Assembly: GCA_024220505.1 (NCBI GenBank)
Contig: JAKZZE010000003.1
Location: 1,426,001 to 1,490,000 of the forward strand
Direction: 5' to 3'
DNA length: 64,000 bases
Origin: Rhizopus arrhizus
Taxonomy: Eukaryota > Mucoromycota > Mucoromycetes > Mucorales > Rhizopodaceae
Shown: positions 10,960 through 22,220 of the stretch, in pieces
Layout of the letters: every line of letters begins with the position of its first letter
Numbering within the stretch: position 1 is the first letter of the stretch
Translations under genes and position numbers: made by a program
The notes under the pieces: model-generated
The model's database searches: none
What the model was told of the DNA's origin: nothing
What the model saw: the letters and a program-made list of their open reading frames with translations, nothing else

Positions 10960-11800
10960 TGCAAGATAAGCATATATAACGCCTTGATAACTTTTCAATA
11001 AATACCTAGAAGCAACAGCAAAAGAAGCAATTAGAAACTTAGCTAAAGTATTTAAGGATTTTGGTTTAAAAAATATCCATCGAAGGCTTCATGTTATGTC
11101 GATATACTTTGGTAATAAAAAAGGTAATGCTTCATCTTGCTGCTAAGGATAATGAGAAAAGGAGTCAAGAAGATTCCGACTGGATAAAGGAGTGATTAGA
11201 AATCGACATGGTTTTCCTTAAAAACTGCATTTTTATTGATAAATTTCGCTTCGACATTAATATGAGACCTTTTACTGCTTGCTCAGCTCGTCTACTATAG
11301 GAATTGTACTAGTAGCTAAATCAATATCTCGCATTGTACTTGTAGTGATATAGATTATAAGTCTTGTGAAGATAGGGTTAAATATTTCTCAAAATAAAAA
11401 AAGATTGTTGGAGACCATAAAAAACGGTTGCATTGAAGAAATCAACCTCTAAAAGTCCAACTATTGATCAATAGTTGGGCTTTGTTTAAAGGAAAAGGGT
11501 GGAGTAGATGGATTAAAGAACATGTTATGTTAAGAATCACTCGCTTGTTCATGTTTTGATTGGGTCAATATGATTGTCGTAGAGAGCAGCATAACAATAT
11601 ATCTTCCAATTTATCTTATCAAGCTAAAATCAACTGAGCAGTTTGGTCTGTAATTAAAGGCAAATCTATTCATAATAAATTCAGTAACAAAGAGGACCTG
11701 AGATTTAGTATAGCTAGTTTAAAATAAAGTCCTTGCTCATAATACCAAAAAGGTTATTCAGCATTCTATTAATGTCTTTTAAGGATATCTTGACAAAGAA
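10960..11800 (+). pseudogene. decayed DD34E (Tc1-like) transposase
   Basis: Scattered frames match the transposase preserved at 57.9-58.9 kb. At about 11222 the sequence gives KNCIFIDKFRFDINMRP, against ENCAFIDESGFNINMRP in the better copy, so the first catalytic Asp is visible. At about 11290-11340 IVLVAKSISRIVLVVI matches the following beta strand. At about 11640-11720 VWSVIKGKSIHNKFSNKEDL matches FWSVVKNKVKHSSFATADDL after the last acidic residue. Many stops and frame changes separate these blocks, so the copy has long been dead. Both ends are uncertain. Confidence 0.6.
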
Positions 11801-12383
11801 TCTATTTAACAAGCTTGTTCTTGACAAAAAAATAAAGTGAAATAAAAACAACACTGTCGTAATACCTCCTAACTTTTTTAATATTAAGGAAAGGACAGTA
11901 CGCGTTCAAACAAGGATATTCCACAAATACCATAATTCGCAAGTAGAAGGCCTCATCCAAAAACAAATAATATTGTTCTACTAGTTAATGGCAAGTAATA
12001 TAAACTAATAGCTTATGACTGGCAAACAATCCCCTTTGATTTACCAATATAAAGGGATATATAAACAATGTGTTACTTTCTGTCAATAGAAATACACAAA
12101 AAAGTATAATCATGTAGTGAAAGCGATGAAAGCTTAATCAACACCTAAAGAAAAAGTACTAAAAGAACATAAATTCAGCACACGCTAAAGAGTTTAAGGT
12201 ATGAACAGCATTTTTGGTGTGTATTCTTACATTATTGGTGTTATTATTAGAAAAATTGACAGCTTCTTTGTAGTACAAACTATTGATGCAGGAGTATTTT
12301 TACATAAATACTCCTCTCTCACACTTTTTTATTTATTTATTCTTAGTCTTCTATTTGTTATAAACACATCTTTTTCTTTTATT

Positions 12384-12965
12384 ATGTCTCAAACACCTAA
12401 AGGAGATGACATACCTTCCCTTTTATATCCTTCATTAAGAGATCATCGTTCATTACTAGAACCACCTATCCATATTGCATCAAAATTAATTAAATTACGT
12501 TCAAAACTGAGATCACCAACGCATATCTCACTCAATTTATTTAACCCACGTCCAGCTGTGAACAGAGTAGCCTCTTTACCTAATGTATCCCATCACTATG
12601 ACAATGAAGATGAAAGTGAAATTGGTACATTTATCAGACCCACATTTAGATATAGTCAACTAGTATTGCCACCAAAACAAAAGTCATCTTTACATTATAC
12701 TACAGCGAATGATGTGTTGTATCAAAAAACAGTGTCTGATGATGATAATGATAGTAACCAAAGTCTTCTGAGTAGCTGCCCCACTTGGAGTGCGAATGAA
12801 GAAAGTGATAACGAAGATGATGGTACAACAGTGACTTTATCTAGACCAGCTACTGCCATCTTGGTTTCTTTGCCTTTGTCATCAGCAGCAGCAGCCTCTG
12901 TAGCTAGATCAAGAAGAGTTAAACCAATGAGAGCCCAAAGTAGTCCAGTAATCAATTTAAAATGA
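12384..12965 (+). CDS. Ser-rich orphan protein
   Basis: A single-exon frame of 193 aa starting MSQTPKGDDIPSLL. The frame is open for 61 codons upstream, but that part is hydrophobic and follows a pyrimidine-rich leader (TTTTTCTTTTATT before the ATG), so I start at 12384. The protein is low in hydrophobic residues, with Pro/Ser/Arg-rich segments (SPVINLK end), an acidic patch (SDDDNDSNQ, ESDNEDDG) and SRRVKPMR near the end, so it is probably disordered and phosphorylated. I do not recognise the family; likely lineage-specific. Confidence 0.6.
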   Translation: MSQTPKGDDIPSLLYPSLRDHRSLLEPPIHIASKLIKLRSKLRSPTHISLNLFNPRPAVNRVASLPNVSHHYDNEDESEIGTFIRPTFRYSQLVLPPKQKSSLHYTTANDVLYQKTVSDDDNDSNQSLLSSCPTWSANEESDNEDDGTTVTLSRPATAILVSLPLSSAAAASVARSRRVKPMRAQSSPVINLK

Positions 12966-13883
12966 AGAAAAAAGACAAATCTCTCCCTTTTTATACACAC
13001 AACGAATCATTTTATTACTGGTTACTATTGAACCCGTTGTACGGTAATATTTAGTTGTTGAAGATATTTCTTTTCAGATCAATAATAAAAGAATCTATTT
13101 AAACATCTATCTTTCTCCGAACCATCTAACCTCCTCTTTCTCTCCTTGTTTTATTTCTATAGTTATGTCAAATAGTTATGATGCTTATAAGATGTTTTTT
13201 ATATCCAACCATCTTGATGTAAGTCTATCTTGTGACAAGAAACCAATGTATCTGAGAAAATAAAACAGTATAGAAGAAGATGCTTCTATCCTACAGCTTT
13301 TGTCTGGTTCTACAATGATTCAGTATGCATGGCGTTTTTTCTTTATTGAATAATTCCAAGATATGGCAGGGATTATATGCATAAAACAATTTGAGGGACA
13401 ATAAGCAGAGATATTACTCAGCACAAATCGCTCGTAAGGTAATACAAAAAAGGATATGTAGGCAAACAGTGACATTGCGCCCACATTTCATTTAGTTGTC
13501 AAGCGATAAACTCCTGTAAATGCACTCAACTAATGCCTTTGTCCAATCAAACTTGAAGTTAGACATATAACAATAGCATATGACGTATCATGGTTATTGT
13601 GATTTAGCTTGCTTTTTACTCCTTTCTTATAATCCCTACACTTGGTCAATAATGTTATTCCTTTTTTGTACCTACCATATCACAACTTCCTGCTTGTCCA
13701 TAGTTTTCCTCCCTTTCTCTTTATAAAGTTGTATAGTTTTTGTGTATAAATGAATATGCTAAAACAAATTGCGCATTCTACTGTGTTTGCATTCAATACG
13801 CTTATATTTTATAATACACCATGTCTATACGTGAACAATGATTTTATATAAAAAATAAATAAAAATACAATAACATTTCTTTT
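12966..13883. other. intergenic, nothing recognised
   Basis: AT-rich spacer between the orphan gene and the convergent phosphatase gene. It holds the 3' untranslated regions of both; no frame, repeat or RNA gene was seen. Confidence 0.5.
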
Positions 13884-15078
13884 TTACAGTTTGTTGTGAC
13901 AAACAAGAGTGACAATACACGTAATATCATCCACTTTTCCTCCTCTATAATTACTTCCATGTGCCTGAGCAGCTTTTGCCCAAGGACTAAGACGTTTTGG
14001 GTCAAGGCTCAGACGACGTGCTTTTTCTGTTAATGTCTTGGCTAATCCTCTGATAGCCGTTTTAACTAACTCTGGATCTTGATCTTCAATGGATTCCATA
14101 CGAGTATTGATTATGTCTAATGTCTCATCAGAATACATGTTATCAAAGTAACCGTCTGTTGCTAACAATATCAAATCCCCATTTTTTAAATAAAATTTTT
14201 TGGTGTCAGCATCCTTTGGCAAATCTATCACTAACTTATCTCTATTTGGGTAGCTGTCGGGTACCACTGTTAATTGATAACTACATATAAATATATATGT
14301 AAGAAAAGGGTATTAATGGTAACAATATCCTATTTTACGGGCAATTGAAATAATGTTGTTGGCTTGGGCTTTCATAAACAATCTTTTTGTCCCTCACAAG
14401 TAAAAATGCAGAATCACCCAAATTACAAGACGTCATCTCTCCTGTCGTCTTTGATAAATTCAATATACAGGCTGTACTACTTCCAGCTGCTACTTTGCCG
14501 CTCTTTCTTAGCTTATAAAACGCTCTATCCAATATCTGATGTGCATCTACTACTCTTTGATTCTTGGCTACCATCGCTGCATTATCCATCAAGGTCCAAG
14601 AGAACAAGGCGGGATCGACACCCACCGTACTCCAGCCACCTACTCCATCAGCCACACCAATTGCTAACCCCTCAGGTGTGGTTGTTTGAAAAAAGGCATC
14701 CTCGCCTGCATCCACTTTACCGGTTCGATGGATTTGCTTCCAATAAGGTATATTGGATTGTTTTGTGGTAGGCTGTCTTGATTTTGGGTGCCAAGCTGCA
14801 TATGCTATAAATTGATAGTCTTTGGGTACTGTTACTTGCTGTTCTTTTTCTTCTTCTTCCTGTAGTTGATCCTTTTTCTTTACTGGCATGTGACTACTTG
14901 AAGTTTGAAATGAGCGTGTGGTATTAATTACAACTTCATTATTTCCAGCTGTTTGTAAAATATAATTCGGTACTTGGTTTAATGCTGGTCTTGGATGAAC
15001 AACAGGAGCCTTCCATAAAGTACGAGACGACTTTAATAATAAAGAAGCTGCAGCTATTCTTTGAAGGCGAGGTTTCAT
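13884..15078 (-). CDS. PTC7: PP2C-type protein phosphatase, PTC7/PPTC7-like, mitochondrial
   Basis: Spliced as complement(join(13884..14280,14339..15078)), 378 aa; one 58-nt intron joins FNCP to YQLTVVPDS in phase. The first 60 residues are basic and Ser-rich without acidic residues (MKPRLQRIAAASLLLKSSRT), as in a mitochondrial presequence. The catalytic domain has the PP2C metal motifs: AGEDAFF, GVADGVGGWSTVGVDP, ASSTACILNL-like strand, NLGDSAFLL, LATDGYFDNMYSDE and KVDDITCIV. Yeast Ptc7 dephosphorylates Coq7 and activates ubiquinone synthesis, and its human counterpart limits mitophagy; the same role is inferred here. Start: the 60 codons upstream of 15078 are open but hydrophobic leader-like. 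Confidence 0.9.
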
Positions 15079-18035
15079 TTCATTCAATATAAAAAAGAAA
15101 AGGAAGAATAAAAAAAAAGAAAAAGGGAAAAATTCCCTTAACGGAGCAAAGCGGAACCGGAAATGGACATTATGATTGGATGTAGGAGAGATGCATATAA
15201 AAAAATAATATGAAAGCACACATACAAAAAGAAAGGCAATTGTAAATATGTGTAGCACAAAGGAAACAGGTTGTCCTTTTCATTAATAATAGTCATTATT
15301 TAAATAAGACATCGATACGTCATATAAACACTCTCTTTCTTCACCTGTTAAAGAAAAATCATACTTTTGAGACCTCTTTTTTTTTTCTGCTCTTCATTTT
15401 ATGGAATTGAGAATGAAAAAAGAACTGCTTATACGCTCATCTGAAACATTGAGTGTATCACACTATGTGTACTATCAGACCAAACCATCTCTTTAGAGAT
15501 TAAAAGGGACCATAGTGGATTCTAAAAGCAAATACAACCTACTGAATATGTAATAAAAGAAATTAAAAAGGGAATTTTAGTTGCTTTTCTTAATGAGAAA
15601 AGAAGAATATCAAAAGATCTTGTTCAAAATTTTCAGTTTCAATGTACGCACTTTGCTTTCTCAATTTATCGAATGTTTGAAAACTCCGCCCACTTTTTTG
15701 AGTAATTTTGGACATTTGTGTAAGGCTAAATTGCCCAGAAAAAGGAGACTGGTTTAATCAAATGTTGGAAGCTACTTAGCCCAACTGCTTGAAAATAAAT
15801 TACCCAATAATTTGATCAACTTCTGGTCAAAATGATTCTAGAAGTAGATTCAATATGGCTCTACATATAAAGCTTATATATAGATTTTATATTTATTTCA
15901 AGATGTGTTTGATTATTTAATATCCACAGCACTAAAAGCTTACAAACAGCAAAATAGAGTGTATCACCTTCATACTTTGTACATAATATACAATTTTAAA
16001 GTTATTCGTATATAAAGCAATGTCCTTTTTACATAGATTCTTTAAATTTGTATGAAATCGAGTGAGAATGTATGGTTTTCGAAACATTTGAAATGATTAA
16101 AAAAGGAAGCTTTTAGTTAATAATGATGGAATCAATTGAGGATATAACACAACTTCTAGTGTAGTAAGCTGATCAAACTGTTAACATCAAAACCAAAAAA
16201 TACACTTGAGGAGCAACACATAAAGAAAAGATAAAAGATTTCATTTCATGACACAAACCATATACTGAGGCAGAAAAGGGATAGAGAGCTAAACCTACAG
16301 AGACGAGCTCTACAACTAGCGTCGTAAACAACATGTGCAGTGAGAAGAGCAAACAGACAGAAAAGATCATTTTCGTTTAAGCCTGAAGAAAACACAGTAT
16401 TGATATGTAGCGCTATTGAAAATGTTTTTTTATGAATAAGCTAAAGTAAGCTGTATAGACGATCAATATCATTTTATTGAGACAAATAGTGTCTATACAA
16501 TATCCAAAGAGAATCGACTTGAATACAATAGTGATTGAAGGGATAAGAAGTAGATGTGAATTGGGTTCAAATAGGATTTTATCCAGATTAAAAGGTAATG
16601 GTTTTTTGATGATTATCGGTTTTGTTTGAAGCCATGTGACTATGTTTACACTTAAATTACAAGGAATATTAAGTAAGTGAATAAAAAGCGTCGCTATTCA
16701 ACTGGTACTTACCTTAAATTGCGCAGCTACAATGTGATACAGGGATGGAATGTTCTCTGCATCCGCATCCAAATTGGTGGAAAGAGGATGTAGGACGATA
16801 TCAACCTTCAATTATGTTAAAGGATTGTGCGAAATCTAATCCACATAAAGGAAAAGTGACTTGGCAGAGGGGACAAAACTGCGTCAAACTATTATCTGTG
16901 TTGAAAGTGTATAGTTTTATAGCATTCCCGCTAACCACTACTTCCCAAAAAAGCCAAAACTAATTATCCTATATTCTAAAAAGCCAGTATAAAAATCAAG
17001 TTTTCCACCTGCTCTCAGTAAACTTACCGGAAAAAGCTGATTGAAGTTGATGGATCAAGTGTGGTACTCCAAGTCACAAAAATATTAATACCAGTATCAG
17101 CAGCAGTTAACATGGAATCCTTAAAACAATTGAACGAAATTAGAAATACCCTGGGAAATATCATCAATTCATACAAACTCCAAAAACTGTGACCTAATGC
17201 CAGTGTTGCACGAACGATGGTTCAGTCCCCGATACAGTCATGTATAATGGCAGTTTGGATGAAGAACATGAACTGTAAATTACAGTTCATGACAAGAGAC
17301 AAAAGGCGTCCCGTATTTTTACATAAATAAGATGAATATTTTTAACCAAAATAACAGGCATTCAATAAAACAAATCTTGCGCTTAAAAAGTAATTTTTTC
17401 TTATTGGGTCACAATTACCTTTTCTTTTCTTTTTATTTTTATTTATTCTTTCTGATCTGATACCTAGGTTATCACGAACCAAGAAAGACCCCTTTTATTT
17501 TTTATCTTTTATAAAACAATCTCACTCTTAACCTTATTGCTCTATAAAGATCTGGTAGTCACTACTTAGAGCCAAATTACTCTATCAAAAGAACTGTTAA
17601 ATGTTCAATCAAGTTAATCAAACTCAATTCATCCAAGGCTTTTAACCTCAAACTAAATAAATCTACATCACTTTAATACAATCCAAATCCCAAGTATTAA
17701 CAAGTTACACCAGTTAGAATTGAGGACACCCACTTGTTCCGACAATACGATATTACTATTTGGCGATTCAATTTCGCTAAAAGTTTTGTACTAAATCTTG
17801 TATTTGATGACTCACCATACAATGACGCGAGAAATAAGCTATGTCATCAAACAATGAATTTGGCGCGTGGCACGTGATCTACTCAATTATCTACATCAAA
17901 TAGAAACCTTAGCGTGACCTTAGCGTCTTTTATCTCCTCAAATTACAAGTATGCCTCAGGAAAAACAAAAAAGAACGAGAGTAAGCAGTCTCTCAAAGGA
18001 TCATAAATACAAAGATTGATTAAACTCTGTTTTAA
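15079..18035. other. long intergenic region
   Basis: No convincing gene in nearly 3 kb. Frames at 16173-16370 (minus) and 16745-16963 (plus) are short and unlike any family I know. A short frame at about 17112-17190 (MESLKQLNEIRNTLGNIINS) has natural composition but ends at once. A perfect 11-bp inverted repeat with a 3-base loop sits at 17267-17291 (CATGAACTGTA / TACAGTTCATG). Confidence 0.45.
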
Positions 18036-19626
18036 ATGTCACTAAACCAACCATTAATTATTTTAAATTTGCCGATATTTGATTCTCAGAGGGTCACAAA
18101 TTATCATTATGCAGACCTCTTAAAGAAGTTATCAACTAGTCAAAGCAACAAGCTAACAAGGATTGCTACATTGGCAAAGAGACTATATGACCTTAGTATA
18201 TATATAAAAACTTATTGCTTGTTGTAAATACTGATAAATTATAATTTTTTGTTAGACACGGCATAATCTAGAAACCAACTTTGGAAAGCATTATAAACAA
18301 TATTGGGAGTTGAGAAACGACAACATAAATATGCAAAAATCTATGCGAATCCAAAACCAGCAAGTCATTATACGTTTGAATGAATTAACAAATAACGAAA
18401 TCATAAACCTCGCTGAAAGCGTAATGCTTCAATCCATAGCAGTCCAATAAATAGTGTACTAACGAATAAATCGTTGATTTTCATAAACTACATAGGCCCA
18501 CAATATAGATAAATCATTTAATGGGGCAGCTAGATGTTCTGAAGTCAGCGAGGCAGAAGAGGATCTAGAAGAAGAAAGTAGCGATAAAGGTGACACTGCT
18601 AGTAGTACTGACAAGACCATATCACAAACGGCGAATCTCGCTTCAGATGAGTAAGTATTTGTTAGCGTTAACATTTTCGTTCATTTACACAACTAATAAT
18701 GTAAATCGAGTAGAGTTGGTAAATTAAAAATCATTGATTTATCATTAAGAGTAGCGGTGGATATATTGGAAGCAGAAACTTCTGCTGATCAATTTGAGTC
18801 GATAATTAAAGCAAATAAGATTGATCCAATACCAATGTCTACTCAAGCTAATGATCTTATCAATGCACTCAATGATGTGCTTTTATCGGTACAGGCATTG
18901 CGCAAAACACTGATCTCATCACCAACTATGATGTTGGGTTTATGGAAGTAACAATAAGATATTTGTACGTAGCACAAAAAGAAACCTTTAGTTGACATAT
19001 TATTTATATTTACATATCGCTAATCCACACATCTGTAGCTTGGATTTGATGAGCTCTCCGAATAGCCCTTTAAACACTATCATATTGGAGAGAACGGTAG
19101 CCACTTGTCTTATTATCTATGTTGTAAATCAATTATTTATCACTAGCAATGATATGATAGAACTTGGTTGGCTTGAAAGAGAATTCTGTTCTACTGATAG
19201 AACTAAATTTGATGGAATCATTTTTAAAGTTGGCAATAAGTCGATTTCCCCGGGACTTGTTGAATTCTCAGGAGGCATCAACGACAGGACATCATCTCTA
19301 AAGAATACAAAAGACATTGAAAAGTTATATAGTAATATGATAAAGGCTATGGAGGATAGTAAAGCTGATAAAATGTTTTGTATGAGATGTTATGGTAAGA
19401 GTATGTCTTATTTGATTACATCTTACACTAAATTCCCTTTTTTACAATAGGTCATAATATTTACTTTGAAAAACTTGTTAAATCTGATGGTGTGATGTAC
19501 AGAGCAATTGATGTAAATATGGACATCCCAACTACACCGAGAAAGTTAATAGCTTATATCAATAAAATACCAAAGATACTTGCATGGAAGTTGGCTGTGA
19601 TTAACCTTGCCATTAACTTAAATTAA
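18036..19626 (+). CDS. orphan protein with nuclease-like C-terminal motifs
   Basis: Spliced as join(18036..18195,18272..18420,18496..18650,18714..18947,19039..19394,19451..19626), 409 aa; all five junctions are GT-AG and agree in phase, two introns having CTAA-type branch sites. The N-terminal half is helical (about 1-100), then an acidic Ser-rich linker (SEVSEAEEDLEEESSDKGD) leads to a second helical block. The C-terminal part (about 235-409) has spaced acidic residues: LEREFCSTDRTKFDGIIF, then PGLVEFSGG about 14 residues later. This E / D-G / E-x-S pattern is what one sees in expanded Mucorales families of unknown function that look like PD-(D/E)XK nuclease folds; the usual lysine of the motif is not evident. 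That reading is inference. A transposon end relic lies 70 bases downstream. Intact splicing argues for a functional gene. Confidence 0.6.
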
Positions 19627-19694
19627 TATTATATTTTACAAAGCCTTCCTCCTCGTTATTAACACTAATTACCAAAATCCACCGTGCCGACTGT

Positions 19695-19812
19695 ACAGTG
19701 CTTCCACTGCCAATTTGAGGATTGTATGAAAAAAATACAGATTTTTAAAGTAGAAATTGGTGGATAACAATAAAGTACAATGATTGTTCTAAAAATGAAA
19801 TCGTTGATATTT
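19695..19812 (+). repeat. transposon terminus relic (DD34E-type family)
   Basis: Aligned with 3651-3783 (see there): starts ACAGTGCTTCCACTGCC and ends at AAAAATGAAATCGTT. Beyond it an open frame of about 55 codons continues (EIVDIYNKDGKGNIYDEN...), which could be the amino-terminal part of the same element's transposase. Confidence 0.6.
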
Positions 19813-20663
19813 ATAATAAAGACGGTAAAGGAAATATTTATGACGAGAATAGAGATGAGACAATTGACGTTATTTATGAGAAACCTGATTCTTATGCTTT
19901 AAAACAATTAATTGACCTTGGTTCTTGCCTAAATAAAAGCTCTAATATTCCACAAACGGAACTACTATAAAAAGAAGTGCAGAACGTTCAACTAAGTATA
20001 TGGCATATGGGCTCTAGCACAAAAAAGTTATTTTTTTCAGTAAAAATTTCAATGTTTACTGTCAGCTAGGACTGCAATTCTTAAAGCATACATCAAAGAA
20101 AGTGCTGCTCGCCCCAGGCGAAAAAAAAATTATGAAAAGGATTCAGACTCTCTTAGTCTTGAAAGGAAAACTAATACTTAAAACAGGCCGAAATCACAGT
20201 TACAGTAAGAACATAAGCAATGCTTAAGTTTTATGATAATAACCCAGGCACCTATACTCAAGATGCCGTTGATATGCTTACCAGCAAGTTTGCTGACATT
20301 AGGATCAAGAATCAAGAGCACTGTAAACACAAAAGAAAAGATCACTAACAAGTACTCCCATTTCTGTTGATTACTACACTTTTTGTACGTTGGAGTAGTC
20401 TTCATTAACTACTTTGACTGCTTTGGCTGGTTTTGGTGCGTTAACAATAACCATATCCTCAAAATACCGCAACTTGTAATAACTTCTTTGGTTCATTGCT
20501 GTTTTAAAAACATTTTTGGATCATATACCTTAATCCCTTTAAAATAGACGTTTTTCATTTATCAAAGATCTGTTTCTTAAAATGAATGATAGTTTGAAGA
20601 AAATGTATGAGAAAAGTTTGGAGTGCAGCACAATCTCTTCTGATTCTAATTCCAACTCATCAC
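19813..20663. other. transposon-derived spacer
   Basis: Holds the short frame running on from the terminus relic (to about 19970), a minus-strand hydrophobic frame at 20178-20405 and a 39-codon frame at 20582-20701 ending in a Lys-rich run. None can be assigned; the setting between two transposon relics suggests decayed element sequence. Confidence 0.35.
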
Positions 20664-21475
20664 CTAAAAAAAAAGCAAAGAACAAAAAGAAATACAAATA
20701 AATGGGTTTAATAAGTTTATACTTTTTTTTCCGCTGTTACCCTTTCTCTTCTTTTTAGCAGCAATTTCTGTCGCAGGTTTAGGAGGAGGCTTCTTCAAAG
20801 CAACATGAAGCATGCTAGATAAATGAATAACACCAATAATTGAGTGAGAGGCTGCCCTTGTTTTTAGAATCTTTACTACAGCAGGAGTTCCAAGTGCTGA
20901 TCTAGTCCAGTTGTCCCTCATATTGATATGAAATCAGGCTTCACTGATAGATACGCAATTTTTGTATAGTCAAGATCCGTGTCCTTCTAGTTCATGGACT
21001 ACTCGAATATTGTCTGTAGATTGTCCATAGAGCTCCTGGCGTCGGCTAGAAAGTGAAGCTATTTTACAGTAATCTGCATAGTATTTTTCAAATGATGACT
21101 GAGCCGCGACTTTGATATGGAGAAGTCTTGGGATTTCTCAGTCAACTCGTCTATAATGTCTTCAATAAAAAGCTGAGGATCAGCAGTAATCAACTTACTA
21201 CCATCTTTCGGTAATACGCGGGTTGATCATGAGACCTTTGGCGAACTTGATGATATTTCCTTTCTCCTGCGGACTTTTGATCATTTTATCTATGAACTTC
21301 TCTCTTTGTTTATCCGTATAAGTGATATAAGCTTAGAGTCTTCAATCTTTGATTGCTTAGATTTGTCTTCTACAGCAGTCTTCTCAGAAGGTTTATGAGC
21401 CAAGTAACTCTGTTGGATTGTTGCTGTTTCAAGCATAATATTAGGGTCTGTGATCTCTGTTAAGACATTCTCCAT
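20664..21475 (-). pseudogene. decayed DD34E (Tc1-like) transposase, second lineage
   Basis: Minus-strand blocks in transposase order. First a helix-turn-helix region (DPQLFIEDIIDELTEKSQDF, ISKSRLSHHLK), then, after frame changes, CVSISEA, stop, FHINMRDNWTRSALGTPAVV and IIGVIHLSSMLHVALKKPPP. These match FIDESGFNINMR... and the strand that follows in the copy at 57.9 kb, but with the NWTRSALGTPA and KKP signature of a separate Mucorales subfamily. The second Asp and the Glu of the catalytic triad were not found. Stops and frameshifts make it non-functional. Confidence 0.55.
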
Positions 21476-22220
21476 CGGGTCAAAAACTTTTTCTCTCCTC
21501 TTTCATTGAAGATGTTTTTCAGTCCATCTTCATAAAAAAGTATTTATCGATTGTATAAATATCAAAAGCTTGAACCAAAAAAAAAAGTTATCAAAGAGGG
21601 AAAATATTAGACAATCACTTTTACTTGAACAAACGGTCTTTTGACAAATATTGTTAATGACCGACGGTTACAATTTTTGATAACCGACAGTTGCTTTTTT
21701 TGTAACCGTTAATTACTTATTTTGTAATCGCCAATTGAATTTTTATGAATCACCAAAATTCATCTTACCGACTGTATTCTTCTTTTAGATCATTTGTTCT
21801 CGATTGCTATGTATTACTTCTTACATAATGTACATGTAAGCTATATTGTATGTTAATATTACAAGCAAGAGAAAAACAAGCAAGAGGAAAATAAGCGAGA
21901 TTCAAGCAGTCTAATATGATAATACTCTTTATGGACGGAACTTGGCATAAATCAATAAAATAACCACAGAATGAGATAGAAAAATTCATGTAAAATTAGG
22001 TATTACAAAAAACGTTTTTTACTTTAAATATGTTGCCTCATCTTTTTTAAGAACCGCTTGCTTTTAATGCTTAGTTTCACAGTAATTTTGTTCTTTGTAT
22101 TCAAATAAAACAGATTTTTTTTTGTGTACAACAAACCCTTAGAAATATAAATTAGACCCAAAAATGTTTAAGCAACTTTTAGGTTTAACTCTCTCCTTCT
22201 CTTAGTTTTTTTTTGTTGAC
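21476..22220. other. upstream region of the first MFS gene
   Basis: AT-rich without a gene. At about 21650-21760 there are three short imperfect repeats of a motif like TAACCGNCARTTG. Pyrimidine-rich sequence at 22185-22220 precedes the MFS start codon. Confidence 0.4.

Noticed and set aside
14364..14771. 135-codon plus-strand frame
   Set aside because: Antisense shadow of the PP2C phosphatase exon.
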